A stretch of DNA of 64,000 nt from Janthinobacterium sp. TND4EL3 (GCF_900156175.1 NZ_FTMV01000012.1:163664-227663); one strand, 5' to 3'. Numbered from the stretch's first letter, positions 26,094 to 33,902 are shown. Made by a program: numbers and translations. Notes: generated by a model from the letters alone, not told the origin.

Positions 26094-26417
26094 TTATTTG
26101 ACAAGCTTTACCCCTGCTTCGGAAGTAGCGATCCCCATCAATTTCCCCTTGCGGTAGAACATGATCTCCCGCGCGGCGCCACTCAGGCACGCATCCATAT
26201 CCGCATAGGCCGTGACCATCTGCAGGCGCTTTGCCTCGGGCTGCTTCTCGATGGCAAACGTCCAGTGCACGGCCAGGTGATCTCCCTCGATGTGTGACTT
26301 GGCGAATTCGCTGAGGCCGCGCTGAACGTCTTGGGCCGCCACCTTGTTGCAGGGTGCAGCGCTAGCAGCAAGCGATAGTGCTAAGCCTGCCGCGACGAAA
26401 ATTGTTTTTAGGATCAT
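26094..26417 (-). CDS. Small exported protein, co-transcribed with the repressor
   Basis: A 107-residue protein with a clear signal peptide (MILKTIFVAAGLALSLAASA, cleavage expected near residue 20) and two cysteines in the mature part, so a periplasmic location is likely. It overlaps the previous gene by an ATGA junction. Being expressed with the repressor in the lysogen, it may alter the envelope or exclude other phages; this is inference. No family recognised. Confidence 0.65.
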   Translation of the reverse strand: MILKTIFVAAGLALSLAASAAPCNKVAAQDVQRGLSEFAKSHIEGDHLAVHWTFAIEKQPEAKRLQMVTAYADMDACLSGAAREIMFYRKGKLMGIATSEAGVKLVK

Positions 26418-26725
26418 GGTGTCAGTCGGTAGGTTTGCTCGTATTGCGCTTGCATCTGCTGGCATGCATCCTGAGCAATTTGCGCTTCGCCCGAGCCCGC
26501 CGGCAACGCTTTAGCGCGGCCCTGGCAAAGTTCAATAGCATCCTTGGCAGCAGCTTTTTCTTGAGCCTCGACTTGCTGCCGGCTTGGCGCTGCGCCATCT
26601 GGCTCGCTGTGCAACGACCAATACCCAAAGAAAAGCAGCACTGTCACAGCTGCCACAAGACCAGGAACAATAACCTTGAAGATCGTCGGCCGCGCTAGAT
26701 CGTGGCTGCCAGGAGTGGGGCTCAT
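26414..26725 (-). CDS. Single-pass inner-membrane protein next to the repressor
   Basis: A 103-residue protein: short cytoplasmic head, one transmembrane helix (FKVIVPGLVAAVTVLLFFGY, about residues 17-36) and a polar, helical, Gln/Ala-rich remainder with two cysteines, probably periplasmic. ATG 26725 overlaps the repressor stop, so it is expressed from the repressor promoter. Candidate superinfection-exclusion protein by position only. Confidence 0.65.
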   Translation of the reverse strand: MSPTPGSHDLARPTIFKVIVPGLVAAVTVLLFFGYWSLHSEPDGAAPSRQQVEAQEKAAAKDAIELCQGRAKALPAGSGEAQIAQDACQQMQAQYEQTYRLTP

Positions 26726-27507
26726 AGCCGATCCTTGAAGTTGCGCGGCTCGAAGCGCACAACTCGACCGATCACGTCGCAATCACCTGTACGGCATGGC
26801 TCTTGGCGGAAGTCGGGATTCTCCGATGCCAAGTACCATTCTCGGCGCTCATATTTCAAGCGCTTGACAACCGACTCGCCATTGTAATTAAGTGCAAATA
26901 CGCCACCATTGACGCGGCTTTTGTCCTTGATGTTTACGACCGCAACATCGCCTGGATACATCATCGGTACCATGCTTTGGCCTTTGATCTTCACGGCGCG
27001 CAGTTGATCCGGCGAGAGGTCGTTTTCCTCGAGCCACTGGCGTGGTACGTGCAAGTGGCCTCCGTCCTCGAAAAGATGATCAGTCTCAAAGCCGGTAATG
27101 CCGGCCCGTACGTGCTCAGGAACCATCCGGATGGCCACCATCACGGGTGCCTGGTCGTCGTCACCGGTCACCTGGCGCAGACCAGGAAAATGCATGGTTG
27201 CCTCATCGTCTGCGCTTGGCGCCACGGCATGCGCAACCATTTCGGCCTCGCTCGCCAGTGATGGGCTGAACTCACTAAGCGCGACGCCCAACAGCTGCGC
27301 GAATTTTATGCCGGCTGCGACGTTTAACGGAATTCGACCATTTAGATACTGTGCGAGCGCACTTTGACCGAAGCCCAGCGCACCAGCTGCTGCTTCCTGC
27401 GAGCTTGGGAGTTTCTTTTCTTTCTGCGAGTGTTGCCACTCCTTGAAAAGGTCTTTGAGTCTCGCCGCATCGGCAAGTTGTTCTTCTGATAGTGGGAGGG
27501 CTGGCAT
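26722..27507 (-). CDS. Prophage repressor with S24 autocleavage domain
   Basis: A 261-residue CI-like repressor. Residues about 30-80 are an HTH (AAAGALGFGQSALAQYLNGR). Residues about 120-250 are a LexA/S24 domain with Ser178 in IKGQSMVPMMYPGD, Lys215 in GESVVKRL and a candidate Ala135-Gly136 cleavage bond, so induction by RecA after DNA damage is expected. The start codon lies about two bases from the predicted transcription start of its promoter, as in lambda cI from PRM. It faces the Cro-like gene, with operators in between. Confidence 0.93.
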   Translation of the reverse strand: MPALPLSEEQLADAARLKDLFKEWQHSQKEKKLPSSQEAAAGALGFGQSALAQYLNGRIPLNVAAGIKFAQLLGVALSEFSPSLASEAEMVAHAVAPSADDEATMHFPGLRQVTGDDDQAPVMVAIRMVPEHVRAGITGFETDHLFEDGGHLHVPRQWLEENDLSPDQLRAVKIKGQSMVPMMYPGDVAVVNIKDKSRVNGGVFALNYNGESVVKRLKYERREWYLASENPDFRQEPCRTGDCDVIGRVVRFEPRNFKDRL

Positions 27508-27515
27508 CGTGCGAG

Positions 27516-27543
27516 ATTATAAGGAAAGCTAATAAATTTCAAA
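27516..27543 (-). promoter_or_regulatory. Repressor maintenance promoter (PRM-like), probably leaderless
   Basis: A perfect TATAAT (27516-27521) on the minus strand with TTTGAA or TTGAAA 15-16 bases upstream, abutting the operator at 27545. The expected start near 27509 is almost at the repressor ATG (27507), so the message would have no ribosome site. Confidence 0.7.
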
Positions 27544-27544
27544 C

Positions 27545-27586
27545 AGTCCGACTGTTGACTTAATTTAGCAGTCGGACTAATATTCG
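27545..27586. promoter_or_regulatory. Right operator cluster (OR-like)
   Basis: AGTCCGACT at 27545-27553 and AGTCGGACT at 27570-27578 are the same dyad as at the left operator, in inverted overall order. They overlap the rightward promoter and sit just upstream of the repressor promoter. Confidence 0.8.
27555..27583 (+). promoter_or_regulatory. Rightward early promoter (PR-like)
   Basis: TTGACT at 27555-27560 and TAATAT at 27578-27583 with optimal 17-base spacing. The expected start near 27590 coincides with the ATG of the Cro-like gene at 27591, giving a leaderless message. Confidence 0.8.
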
Positions 27587-27590
27587 TTTC

Positions 27591-27914
27591 ATGAACCCAA
27601 TCCAAACGATTCGTGGACGACTGCGCGTGACCCAAGTCGCATTAGCAAAGGCCCTTGGCGTTACTCAAAGCAACGTTTCTCACTATGAGCAAGGCCAAGA
27701 AATGCCGCCGACGGTGGCCAAACTGTTGATTGCATACGCTGCGACGCTGGGCGAAACCGTGACTTACACCGACATTTACGGTGAGCCGATTTCCGCTTTA
27801 CGTAGTGATCAGCTGCCAGGCCACGCCGGCCGCCAACCGCCTACGACCAATGCCATCTTCGACACCGTGCCGCTGCGGGCCGCTGTCGGAATCGACGCGG
27901 GCGCGAAGCCATGA
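27591..27914 (+). CDS. Cro-like XRE-family regulator
   Basis: A 107-residue protein with an N-terminal HTH (IRGRLRVTQVALAKALGVTQ then SNVSHYEQGQEMPP), divergent from the repressor and the first gene of the rightward arm, which is the Cro position. The tail after residue 65 has no known domain. No ribosome site precedes the ATG and the predicted start of transcription is at or next to it, suggesting leaderless translation. Confidence 0.85.
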   Translation: MNPIQTIRGRLRVTQVALAKALGVTQSNVSHYEQGQEMPPTVAKLLIAYAATLGETVTYTDIYGEPISALRSDQLPGHAGRQPPTTNAIFDTVPLRAAVGIDAGAKP

Positions 27915-28045
27915 TCAGCCTGATCCCAATTTCCCCGCCTTGCATGGCGGGTGACTTCGTGTGCATCCCGCTGCTCGAACTGCACCAGCTGCCATCAGGC
28001 GCGCCGCTCGATGAATGCTTGAAACAACAGGAGGAGCCAGCATGA
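27911..28045 (+). CDS. Small hypothetical phage protein
   Basis: A 44-residue frame coupled to the Cro-like gene by ATGA and to the next ATG (28042) in the same way. It reads MISLIPISPPCMAGDFVCIP then LLELHQLPSG. Function unknown. Confidence 0.5.
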   Translation: MISLIPISPPCMAGDFVCIPLLELHQLPSGAPLDECLKQQEEPA

Positions 28046-28302
28046 ACAGGGCTGAATTATTGCAACTTACCAGTCACGTATTGATCGTGATCGCCACTTT
28101 TATCTTGTATCGAACCGGGAGCCACATAACCCGGGTATGGAGCGAAATGAGGACGGAACTTTGGTTGCTTCGAAGCTTGATGAAGAACCACTGTGTAACC
28201 GGCGAAGAAGAAACGCGCGCCGGACCAATGTCGATCGCCTCCACTAAGGCAGGTTGCCAATCACCAATGAGCGAAAAGACGACCGTTCCACCAGGATCGT
28301 AA
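28042..28302 (+). CDS. Doubtful membrane-protein frame, possibly a gene start cut by cargo
   Basis: An 86-residue frame with an ATGA-coupled start and one hydrophobic segment (VLIVIATFILYR). Most of it lies opposite the better-supported minus-strand gene at 28074-28538, and its C-terminal half has shadow-like composition. It may be the remnant of a rightward gene whose body was replaced when the minus-strand cargo arrived. Confidence 0.3.
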   Translation: MNRAELLQLTSHVLIVIATFILYRTGSHITRVWSEMRTELWLLRSLMKNHCVTGEEETRAGPMSIASTKAGCQSPMSEKTTVPPGS

Positions 28303-28538
28303 TTAATTTTAACTACTCCGACATCTGCGTTCACTGCGGAAATCTTTGTGAATTGAACAGGAAGATCAGCCGGATAAATCAAAAGTCGTACAAGAAGTTC
28401 GCCATTGCTCTCATTGGTGATGCTCCCGCTCAAGAAAGGAGAGGCTAACGCTCGCTGGGTCCTGAACTGCATGAAGACAAGCAGCCCAGTAGCAGCAGTC
28501 GACAGTGCAGTGAGCGCTTCATAAAAGTTAAAGGCCAC
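28074..28538 (-). CDS. Membrane-anchored hypothetical protein (cargo gene)
   Basis: A 154-residue AT-rich-gene product from a GTG at 28538 with AAGGAAC upstream. A single N-terminal transmembrane helix (ALTALSTAATGLLVFMQF) is followed by a beta-rich soluble domain (NGELLVRLLIYPADLPVQFT) and ends with a basic strand. It runs against the early operon, so it is likely expressed in the lysogen. A cytoplasmic domain held at the membrane would suit phage exclusion, but no family is recognised. Confidence 0.6.
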   Translation of the reverse strand: MAFNFYEALTALSTAATGLLVFMQFRTQRALASPFLSGSITNESNGELLVRLLIYPADLPVQFTKISAVNADVGVVKINYDPGGTVVFSLIGDWQPALVEAIDIGPARVSSSPVTQWFFIKLRSNQSSVLISLHTRVMWLPVRYKIKVAITINT

Positions 28539-28661
28539 GACCGTTCCTTTTTTGATTGTATGGAATGCCAAATTTACCACGCTGAGAAGGTCTGATACCG
28601 AGCACCGCCAGCAATACAAGCAGCACCCAAACCCTGTAACACCGACCACCAGGAGAAAACC

Positions 28662-28952
28662 ATGAAACAGAAGCAAAAACGCACCGCGCTCGTCAAGGGC
28701 TACATCACCGACGAGAACAAGGCTGACTTGCAAGCCGCGTGCACTGCGATGCGCAAGACCGTCAGCGACGTGCTGAACGAATGCACGATCGTAATCATCC
28801 GCAATCACCTGGACGCCAGGCCGAAACGGAATGATACGCCGCCGTTTTCCAGCGGAGCTAGGCCCAAATCAATAAATAACAGGGCCCAGATTGTGCCGGC
28901 ACCGCGCCCGTGCTTTGGCGTCGTCCCGCGCGTCGTGCGGATGCGGGTTTAA
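28662..28952 (+). CDS. Small DNA-binding-like phage protein
   Basis: A 96-residue basic protein from ATG 28662 with CAGGAG just upstream. It opens KQKRTALVKGYITDENKADL and continues AACTAMRKTVSDVLNECTI, a ribbon-helix-helix-like pattern. The last third is Pro/Arg-rich. A regulatory role is plausible. Confidence 0.55.
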   Translation: MKQKQKRTALVKGYITDENKADLQAACTAMRKTVSDVLNECTIVIIRNHLDARPKRNDTPPFSSGARPKSINNRAQIVPAPRPCFGVVPRVVRMRV

Positions 28953-28969
28953 CGGCATGGAGGCAGCTA

Positions 28970-29185
28970 TTGAATAAACAAGCCGAGGTCACAGCCGAGG
29001 AGAAGGAGCTGATCTTCCAGCGTTCGATGATCTACCGCCAGGCCGAGAAAGACCTGCAGGGCGCCAAGGACGGGGAGGGCGAGAGCGCGGCGAAGGCCGC
29101 GCACAAGGAAGCGCGCCAGAAATGGCGCGATGCCACCGACAGGGTGGCGAAGAAATACGAGGTGCCGCGGCGCGAGCCGCCATAA
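28970..29185 (+). CDS. Small helical phage protein
   Basis: A 71-residue charged helical protein from a TTG at 28970 with GGAGG six bases upstream; an upstream ATG at 28910 overlaps the previous gene and lacks a ribosome site. Sequence features: EEKELIFQRSMIYRQAEKDL then KEARQKWRDATDRVAKKYEV, an extended coiled-coil. Function unknown. Confidence 0.6.
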   Translation: MNKQAEVTAEEKELIFQRSMIYRQAEKDLQGAKDGEGESAAKAAHKEARQKWRDATDRVAKKYEVPRREPP

Positions 29186-29261
29186 CGGACCCGCACCCGA
29201 CAACTACAGCATCGCATGGCCGGAATCGGCCACTTTAATCACCATCAATTAGGAATATGAC

Positions 29262-29525
29262 ATGACGCAAACAACTGCAATTACGCCGTATGGCTCGCTG
29301 AACAACGCCGATGGCAACAACGACTTGCTCGACACGCTGCTGGCCAAAGGCCCAAAGAACGATGCAGCTCTGGCCCGCGCGCTGGAAGTGGCGCCGCCCG
29401 TGATCTCGAAGATTCGCCACGGCCGCCTGCCGATTGGCGCCTCGTTGCTGATCCGCATGCACGAGGTGTTCGACGTGTCGATCCGCGAGCTCAAGCGCAT
29501 CGCGCGCGCCGAGGTGCCAGCTTGA
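29262..29525 (+). CDS. HTH regulator (Cro/CI-type fold)
   Basis: An 87-residue protein with an HTH in DAALARALEVAPPVISKIRH, matching XRE/Cro folds, and a C-terminal VFDVSIRELKRI helix. It resembles small regulators common in betaproteobacterial phages. Good start (ATG after AGGAATATGAC). Probably a secondary transcription regulator of the early arm. Confidence 0.75.
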   Translation: MTQTTAITPYGSLNNADGNNDLLDTLLAKGPKNDAALARALEVAPPVISKIRHGRLPIGASLLIRMHEVFDVSIRELKRIARAEVPA

Positions 29526-29704
29526 CCTGGACGACGATGCAGCCGGAAGGCAGCGCGTCGGCGCAGGGCGAGCAGGGCGGCCAGCAGCACGACCAGATGG
29601 AACCGAATCCAGATTACGTGCAGCCACACGACCCGGACCCTGGCCACGTCCGCGCACTGGCGCACTACAGCGCGATGCTGGCCGAACTGCAACGCCGGAA
29701 ATAA
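29522..29704 (+). CDS. Small hypothetical phage protein
   Basis: A 60-residue Gln/Pro-rich acidic frame from a TTG at 29522 (TTGA overlap) or ATG 29537, ending HYSAMLAELQRRK. Likely disordered first half. Function unknown. Confidence 0.5.
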   Translation: MTWTTMQPEGSASAQGEQGGQQHDQMEPNPDYVQPHDPDPGHVRALAHYSAMLAELQRRK

Positions 29705-29735
29705 AAAAAGCCAGCTGGCAGGCTGGCTTCTGTAA
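29703..29735. terminator. Intra-operon hairpin (8-bp stem)
   Basis: AAGCCAGC (29708-29715) and GCTGGCTT (29722-29729) form a perfect stem with seven A before it and CTGTAAAACTT after. The A run makes it a good terminator for the minus strand and a weaker one for the early message. Confidence 0.55.
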
Positions 29736-29756
29736 AACTTTACGTGAGGAAACACG

Positions 29757-30452
29757 ATGGAAATGATTATACCACCAGGCGGTTTGCTGATGACCAGTGT
29801 CGAAATTGCGGCGCTGACCAGCAAACGTCATGACCAGGTGCTGCGCACGGCCCGCGACTTGGCTGCGCAGGGCATAACACAATCTGTGGAATGCCAGTAC
29901 CGCGCCACAGTTGGCGGTCGCGAGTATCCAATGCACCAACTGACCAAACGCGATTCTCTCGTCTTGGTCGCCCGCCTGTCGCCCGAGTTCACTGGCCGCA
30001 TCGTTGACCGCTGGATGGAGCTGGAAGCGGTTATTGCGGTACCGACCATCAAGACGCCTACAACTTTCAGCGCCGCACTGCGCTTGGCCGCCGAGCAGGC
30101 CGAGATCATCGAAGAGCAAGCAGCCAAGATCACTAGTGACGCGCCGAAGGTTTTGTTTGCCGAGACAATCCGCGCCATCGATGGCGTTTGCCACATAGAC
30201 AAGGTGGGCAAGATGATCGGCATCGGGCGCACCAAACTGTTCAAGCGTCTGCGCGAAGATCACATCCTGATCGACGGCAGCCGCATGCCGTATCAGAAAT
30301 ACATCGACAAGGGCTATTTCACCGTCATCGAAGGCAACCCGTACCGGGACAGCAAAGGTGTCGAGCATCCGACCTTTACCGCGATGGTGACTGGCGCTGG
30401 CCAAGTGTTTCTAGTGCGCAAGTACTCCAAGGCAGGGGAGGCAGAATCATGA
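29757..30452 (+). CDS. Phage regulatory protein, Rha-type with KilAC-like C-terminus
   Basis: A 231-residue two-domain protein. Residues about 10-95 match Rha (MTSVEIAALTSKRHDQVLRT, HQLTKRDSLVLVARLSPEFT then GRIVDRWMELE), and residues about 125-225 match the phage antirepressor KilAC/ANT domain (HIDKVGKMIGIGRTKLFKRL, MPYQKYIDKGYFTVIEG). Such proteins control phage development or block growth in IHF-deficient hosts. ATGA-coupled to the next gene. Confidence 0.88.
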   Translation: MEMIIPPGGLLMTSVEIAALTSKRHDQVLRTARDLAAQGITQSVECQYRATVGGREYPMHQLTKRDSLVLVARLSPEFTGRIVDRWMELEAVIAVPTIKTPTTFSAALRLAAEQAEIIEEQAAKITSDAPKVLFAETIRAIDGVCHIDKVGKMIGIGRTKLFKRLREDHILIDGSRMPYQKYIDKGYFTVIEGNPYRDSKGVEHPTFTAMVTGAGQVFLVRKYSKAGEAES

Positions 30453-30763
30453 ATGTCCGCCCACATTCAAAAGCGCCTGCGCCGTCGCTGGACGTGCAAA
30501 CCCTCGTAGAGCTGCTGACCATCGGACAACTGGCGATGGATCTGCACCAAGCAACCAACATCGCCCGTGCGGCCAAAGACGCCTATCACAAGGCTATCCG
30601 CGACTTTGAGTGCGGCGAAGGTCGCATCGACTTCAACGGCCCTGGCGGCGAAGAAATGAAAGCCGAAACAGCCACCGAATACGCGGCCCACCTGGCCGCC
30701 AAGCGCGCCTCCAGTAATATCAAGCGCCGCCTGCAGAACGCATGCAGAAAGGTCGCCCCATGA
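30449..30763 (+). CDS. Hypothetical phage protein
   Basis: A 104-residue helical protein with ATNIARAAKDAYHKAIRDFE in the centre and a basic C-terminus (KRRLQNACRKVAP). ATGA overlaps at both ends couple it to the Rha-type gene and the HTH gene. Function unknown. Confidence 0.6.
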   Translation: MNVRPHSKAPAPSLDVQTLVELLTIGQLAMDLHQATNIARAAKDAYHKAIRDFECGEGRIDFNGPGGEEMKAETATEYAAHLAAKRASSNIKRRLQNACRKVAP

Positions 30764-31410
30764 CGCCCGTCCCCCGCCAGCCCGCCGAGCACTTCGCGCG
30801 CGCGCGCGCCGACTTGGCGGTAGCTCAGGACCAGGCCATGGCCAACACAGCGGCCGCGCGCCGTAGCGTCGCCGATATCGCCCGCGCGGCGCTGGCCGTG
30901 GCGGCCAAGCCGAGCCCAGTTGCGCCAGTTGTGCCGGCCCCGGCTAAGCGGTGCACCACAGCTACCGAGCGCCGCGTCAAGCACACGAAAGCACTGATCG
31001 CCGAATTTGCGACGCGCGAGATGCTGTCGGACGAGATCTGCTTCTTCCTCGGATTTTCGCCGTCCGGCACCCGCAAGTACGTCAGGATCCTGCGCAATGC
31101 CGGCGTGATCGAGCTGGCGCGCCACATCGGCGGCACAGCGAGCTACATCGGCAAGCCAGTGTTTCGACTGAGTGATGACCAGGGCGTCGTGAATGCTTTC
31201 ATCGCCACGCTGTCGGAGCCGAGAGTTGCGGTGCAGCACCGCGCCGTACCGCCGGCGGCCAAGGACCGCAAGCCGGAGGTGCCAGGCCGCCACTTGCACA
31301 TCATGGGCGACGACGTGCCGTACTCAGTGCGCGCCTGGCGCGGGACGCCGACGCGCGATCCGCTGGTAGAGGCGTTTTTCGGCCCGGCTGGCGCGGAGGT
31401 GCGCCCATGA
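30760..31410 (+). CDS. Winged-helix DNA-binding phage protein
   Basis: A 216-residue protein: Ala-rich helical start, then a probable winged helix at residues about 70-130 (KALIAEFATREMLSDEICFF, FSPSGTRKYVRILRNAGVIE), and a C-terminal segment ending DPLVEAFFGPA. The same ending (DPLVAALFGAA) closes the 134-residue HTH protein at 38.4 kb, so the two are paralogous in part. It overlaps the methyltransferase start. Confidence 0.65.
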   Translation: MTPVPRQPAEHFARARADLAVAQDQAMANTAAARRSVADIARAALAVAAKPSPVAPVVPAPAKRCTTATERRVKHTKALIAEFATREMLSDEICFFLGFSPSGTRKYVRILRNAGVIELARHIGGTASYIGKPVFRLSDDQGVVNAFIATLSEPRVAVQHRAVPPAAKDRKPEVPGRHLHIMGDDVPYSVRAWRGTPTRDPLVEAFFGPAGAEVRP

Positions 31411-33548
31411 AGCGCGACGCATTCACTTTATCGCTCGATCTTGGTAGCGAATTGATAATAGATAATTTTGCGGGCGGAGGAGGGACCAGCACCGGCTTGG
31501 AGCAGGCATTCGGCCGCCCGGTCGATATCGCCATCAACCACGACCCTGAAGCCCTGGCCATGCACGCGGCGAACCACCCGCATACCACGCACCTGTGCGA
31601 GAGCGTGTGGGACGTCGACCCGATCAAGGTCACGAACAACCGCCCGGTGGGCCTGGTGTGGCTGTCGCCCGACTGCAAGCATTTCAGCAAGGCCAAGGGC
31701 GGCAAGCCCGTCGAGAAGCGCATCCGTGGCCTGGCCTGGGTGACGCTGCGCTGGGCGGCCAAGTGCAAGCCGCGCGTGATCATGCTGGAAAACGTCGAGG
31801 AATTCAAAACATGGGGCCCGCTGCTGATCGCCGCCGACGGCAGCGCCAAGCCGGACCCGGCCAAAAAGGGCAAGACCTTCGACAGCTTCATCCGCCAGCT
31901 GCGCGCGCACGGTTACACCGTCGACTACCGCGAAATGCGCGGCTGCGACCACGACACGCCTACTATCCGTAAGCGATTCTTCCTGGTGGCGCGCCGCGAC
32001 GGCATCGCCATCAAGTGGCCGGAGCCTACTCACGGCGCGCCGGACAGCATCGGCGTGCGCGCCGGCAAGCTGCTGCCGTACCGCACGGCCGCCGAGTGCA
32101 TCGACTTCAGCCTGCCATGCCCGTCGATCTTCGAGCGCGATAAGCCGCTGGCGCCGGCCACGCTGCGCCGCATCGCCAAAGGCATCATGCGTTATGTGGT
32201 CGATGCGGCGGATCCGTTCATCGTGAACACGGCCAACAGCAAAACCACCGGCAGGGCCCCGAACGTTTGGGAAGCGGCCGAACCGCTGCGCACCATCACC
32301 AGTGCGCCAGGCTTTTCTGTCGTGGCGCCGACCATCGTCCCGGTCACGCACCAGGGCGGAGATCGCACCGAATCCATCGGCGAGCCGTTTCGCACCATCA
32401 CTGGAGCGCACCGCGGCGAGAAGGCGCTGGGCGTGGCAACGCTGGTGCAAGTCGGCTACGGCGAGCGCGAAGGCCAGGCGCCGCGCGCGCTGGATATAGA
32501 GAAGCCTCTGGGCACGGTGGTGGGCGAGAGCAAGCATGCGCTCGTGTCCGCGCTACTGACCGGCGTCGGTGGCCGTGCTGGCCAGAGTCGCCCACGCGGC
32601 GTGGACGAGCCGACGGCAACAGCAACGTCGAAGGCTGACGCGGCGCTGGTCACGGCCGTGCTGGTCGATGCCGCGCACGGCGAGGTGTCGCCAAGCGGCG
32701 TGAAGCGCTGGGGAACGGGTGCACACGACGTCGAGGCGCCGCTGAGCACCGTCACGGCCAGCGGCAACAAGGCAGTGGCCACGGCATTCCTGGCCAAGCA
32801 TTACACCGGCGTCGTGGGCTCGGACCTGGCCGACCCTATCGGCACGGTCACCGCGTGCGACCACCACAGTTTGGTGACCGCCTTCTTGACGGAGCATGCC
32901 AACGCGAGCACGCAGCGCGTGATGCCGGCCGACGCGCCGCTGCGCACGATCTGCGCCCAGGTCAAGGGTGGACATTTCTCGATGGTGTCGGCGCATATCA
33001 CCAAATTCCGCACGGGCGCCACCGGTAGCGACATGAACACGCCGCTGCCGACGATCACGGCTGGGCCGAAGGAAAACCCGGCTGGCGCGCCGCATGCGCT
33101 GGGCATCGTCACCAGCAATCTGGTCAAGCTGCGCGGCACCAGCACGGCGGCCGGTACCGACGAGCCGCTGGGCACGGTCAGCGCCGGCGGCCAGCACCAC
33201 GCCGAGGTGCGCGCGTTCCTGCTGAGCTACTACGGCACGGACCAGGCGCCCGAGATCGACGGGCCGCTGGCCACCGTCACGAGCCGCGACCGGTTCGGCC
33301 TGGTGACGATCCATGGCCAGGATTACCAGATCGTGGATATCGGCCTGCGCATGCTGCAGCCGCGCGAGCTGTTCCGGGCCCAGGGATTTCCCGACGATTA
33401 CATCATCGGCGATGACCCTGCCCAGGGATTGAAGCTGACGAAGAGCGCCCAAGTGCGCATGTGCGGCAATTCTGTCTGTCCACCCATGGCGAAGGCCTTG
33501 ATCCTCGCCAACTTCGCGCATGAACGTGAGTTTGCGAGGGTGGCGTGA
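31407..33548 (+). CDS. DNA cytosine-5 methyltransferase with repeated target-recognition region
   Basis: A 713-residue C5-cytosine methyltransferase. Motif I is NFAGGGGTSTGLEQAFG (about 20-36), the catalytic Cys90 lies in SPDCKHFSKAKGG (PCQ variant), ENV (128-130), and RKRFFLVARR follows near 190; MLQPRELFRAQGFPDDY and MCGNSVCPPMAKAL close the fold. Between them (about 285-640) is a series of degenerate units of 35-50 residues with a PLxTVT-like core followed by an ALVTAFL-like strand. No cognate endonuclease is adjacent, so protection of phage DNA from host restriction is likely. Confidence 0.9.
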   Translation: MKRDAFTLSLDLGSELIIDNFAGGGGTSTGLEQAFGRPVDIAINHDPEALAMHAANHPHTTHLCESVWDVDPIKVTNNRPVGLVWLSPDCKHFSKAKGGKPVEKRIRGLAWVTLRWAAKCKPRVIMLENVEEFKTWGPLLIAADGSAKPDPAKKGKTFDSFIRQLRAHGYTVDYREMRGCDHDTPTIRKRFFLVARRDGIAIKWPEPTHGAPDSIGVRAGKLLPYRTAAECIDFSLPCPSIFERDKPLAPATLRRIAKGIMRYVVDAADPFIVNTANSKTTGRAPNVWEAAEPLRTITSAPGFSVVAPTIVPVTHQGGDRTESIGEPFRTITGAHRGEKALGVATLVQVGYGEREGQAPRALDIEKPLGTVVGESKHALVSALLTGVGGRAGQSRPRGVDEPTATATSKADAALVTAVLVDAAHGEVSPSGVKRWGTGAHDVEAPLSTVTASGNKAVATAFLAKHYTGVVGSDLADPIGTVTACDHHSLVTAFLTEHANASTQRVMPADAPLRTICAQVKGGHFSMVSAHITKFRTGATGSDMNTPLPTITAGPKENPAGAPHALGIVTSNLVKLRGTSTAAGTDEPLGTVSAGGQHHAEVRAFLLSYYGTDQAPEIDGPLATVTSRDRFGLVTIHGQDYQIVDIGLRMLQPRELFRAQGFPDDYIIGDDPAQGLKLTKSAQVRMCGNSVCPPMAKALILANFAHEREFARVA

Positions 33549-33564
33549 GCGTAGTTTCCGGTCT

Positions 33565-33867
33565 TCAGTTTTCCGTCTTAAAGAGCTCGCCCTCCCATGG
33601 ATTGATAGTTCCATCATCTGCCAACTCAACAAGCGGCTCATTGAATTTGTCTCTTTGGTTGAATTCACCCATTGCCAAATGCATGGCTCTGGAAAAGTGC
33701 TCCTGGCCACTCAAAGGGACATCGCCAGTGAAGAAATGGAGATTGTATGTCTGCGACGGGCCCTTCTTGTCAGGGCCTAGCCAGATTTGCACAAAGACAC
33801 TTTCCCCCATCTGGGCAAACTCAATCGCGCACCAGTTATGCATCGGAGAGTTCCACATGGTCGCCAT
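33565..33867 (-). CDS. Hypothetical cargo protein
   Basis: A 100-residue protein encoded against the early operon in the gap after the methyltransferase. ATG 33867 has GAGGAT upstream. Contents: WCAIEFAQMGESVFVQIWLG, then FTGDVPLSGQEHFSRAMHLA and an acidic end. No signal peptide or membrane helix. The AT-rich gene and opposite strand mark it as a lysogen-expressed cargo gene. Confidence 0.65.
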   Translation of the reverse strand: MATMWNSPMHNWCAIEFAQMGESVFVQIWLGPDKKGPSQTYNLHFFTGDVPLSGQEHFSRAMHLAMGEFNQRDKFNEPLVELADDGTINPWEGELFKTEN

Positions 33868-33902
33868 ACGATCCTCGATATTAATTAAAAGGCAATCCTA
33901 TC

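Noticed and set aside
28042..28302. Confident membrane protein gene
   Set aside because: Lies opposite a better-supported minus-strand gene; reported only with low confidence.
31428..33710. Long minus-strand frames opposite the cytosine methyltransferase
   Set aside because: They mirror the real gene, whose catalytic motifs are intact on the plus strand.
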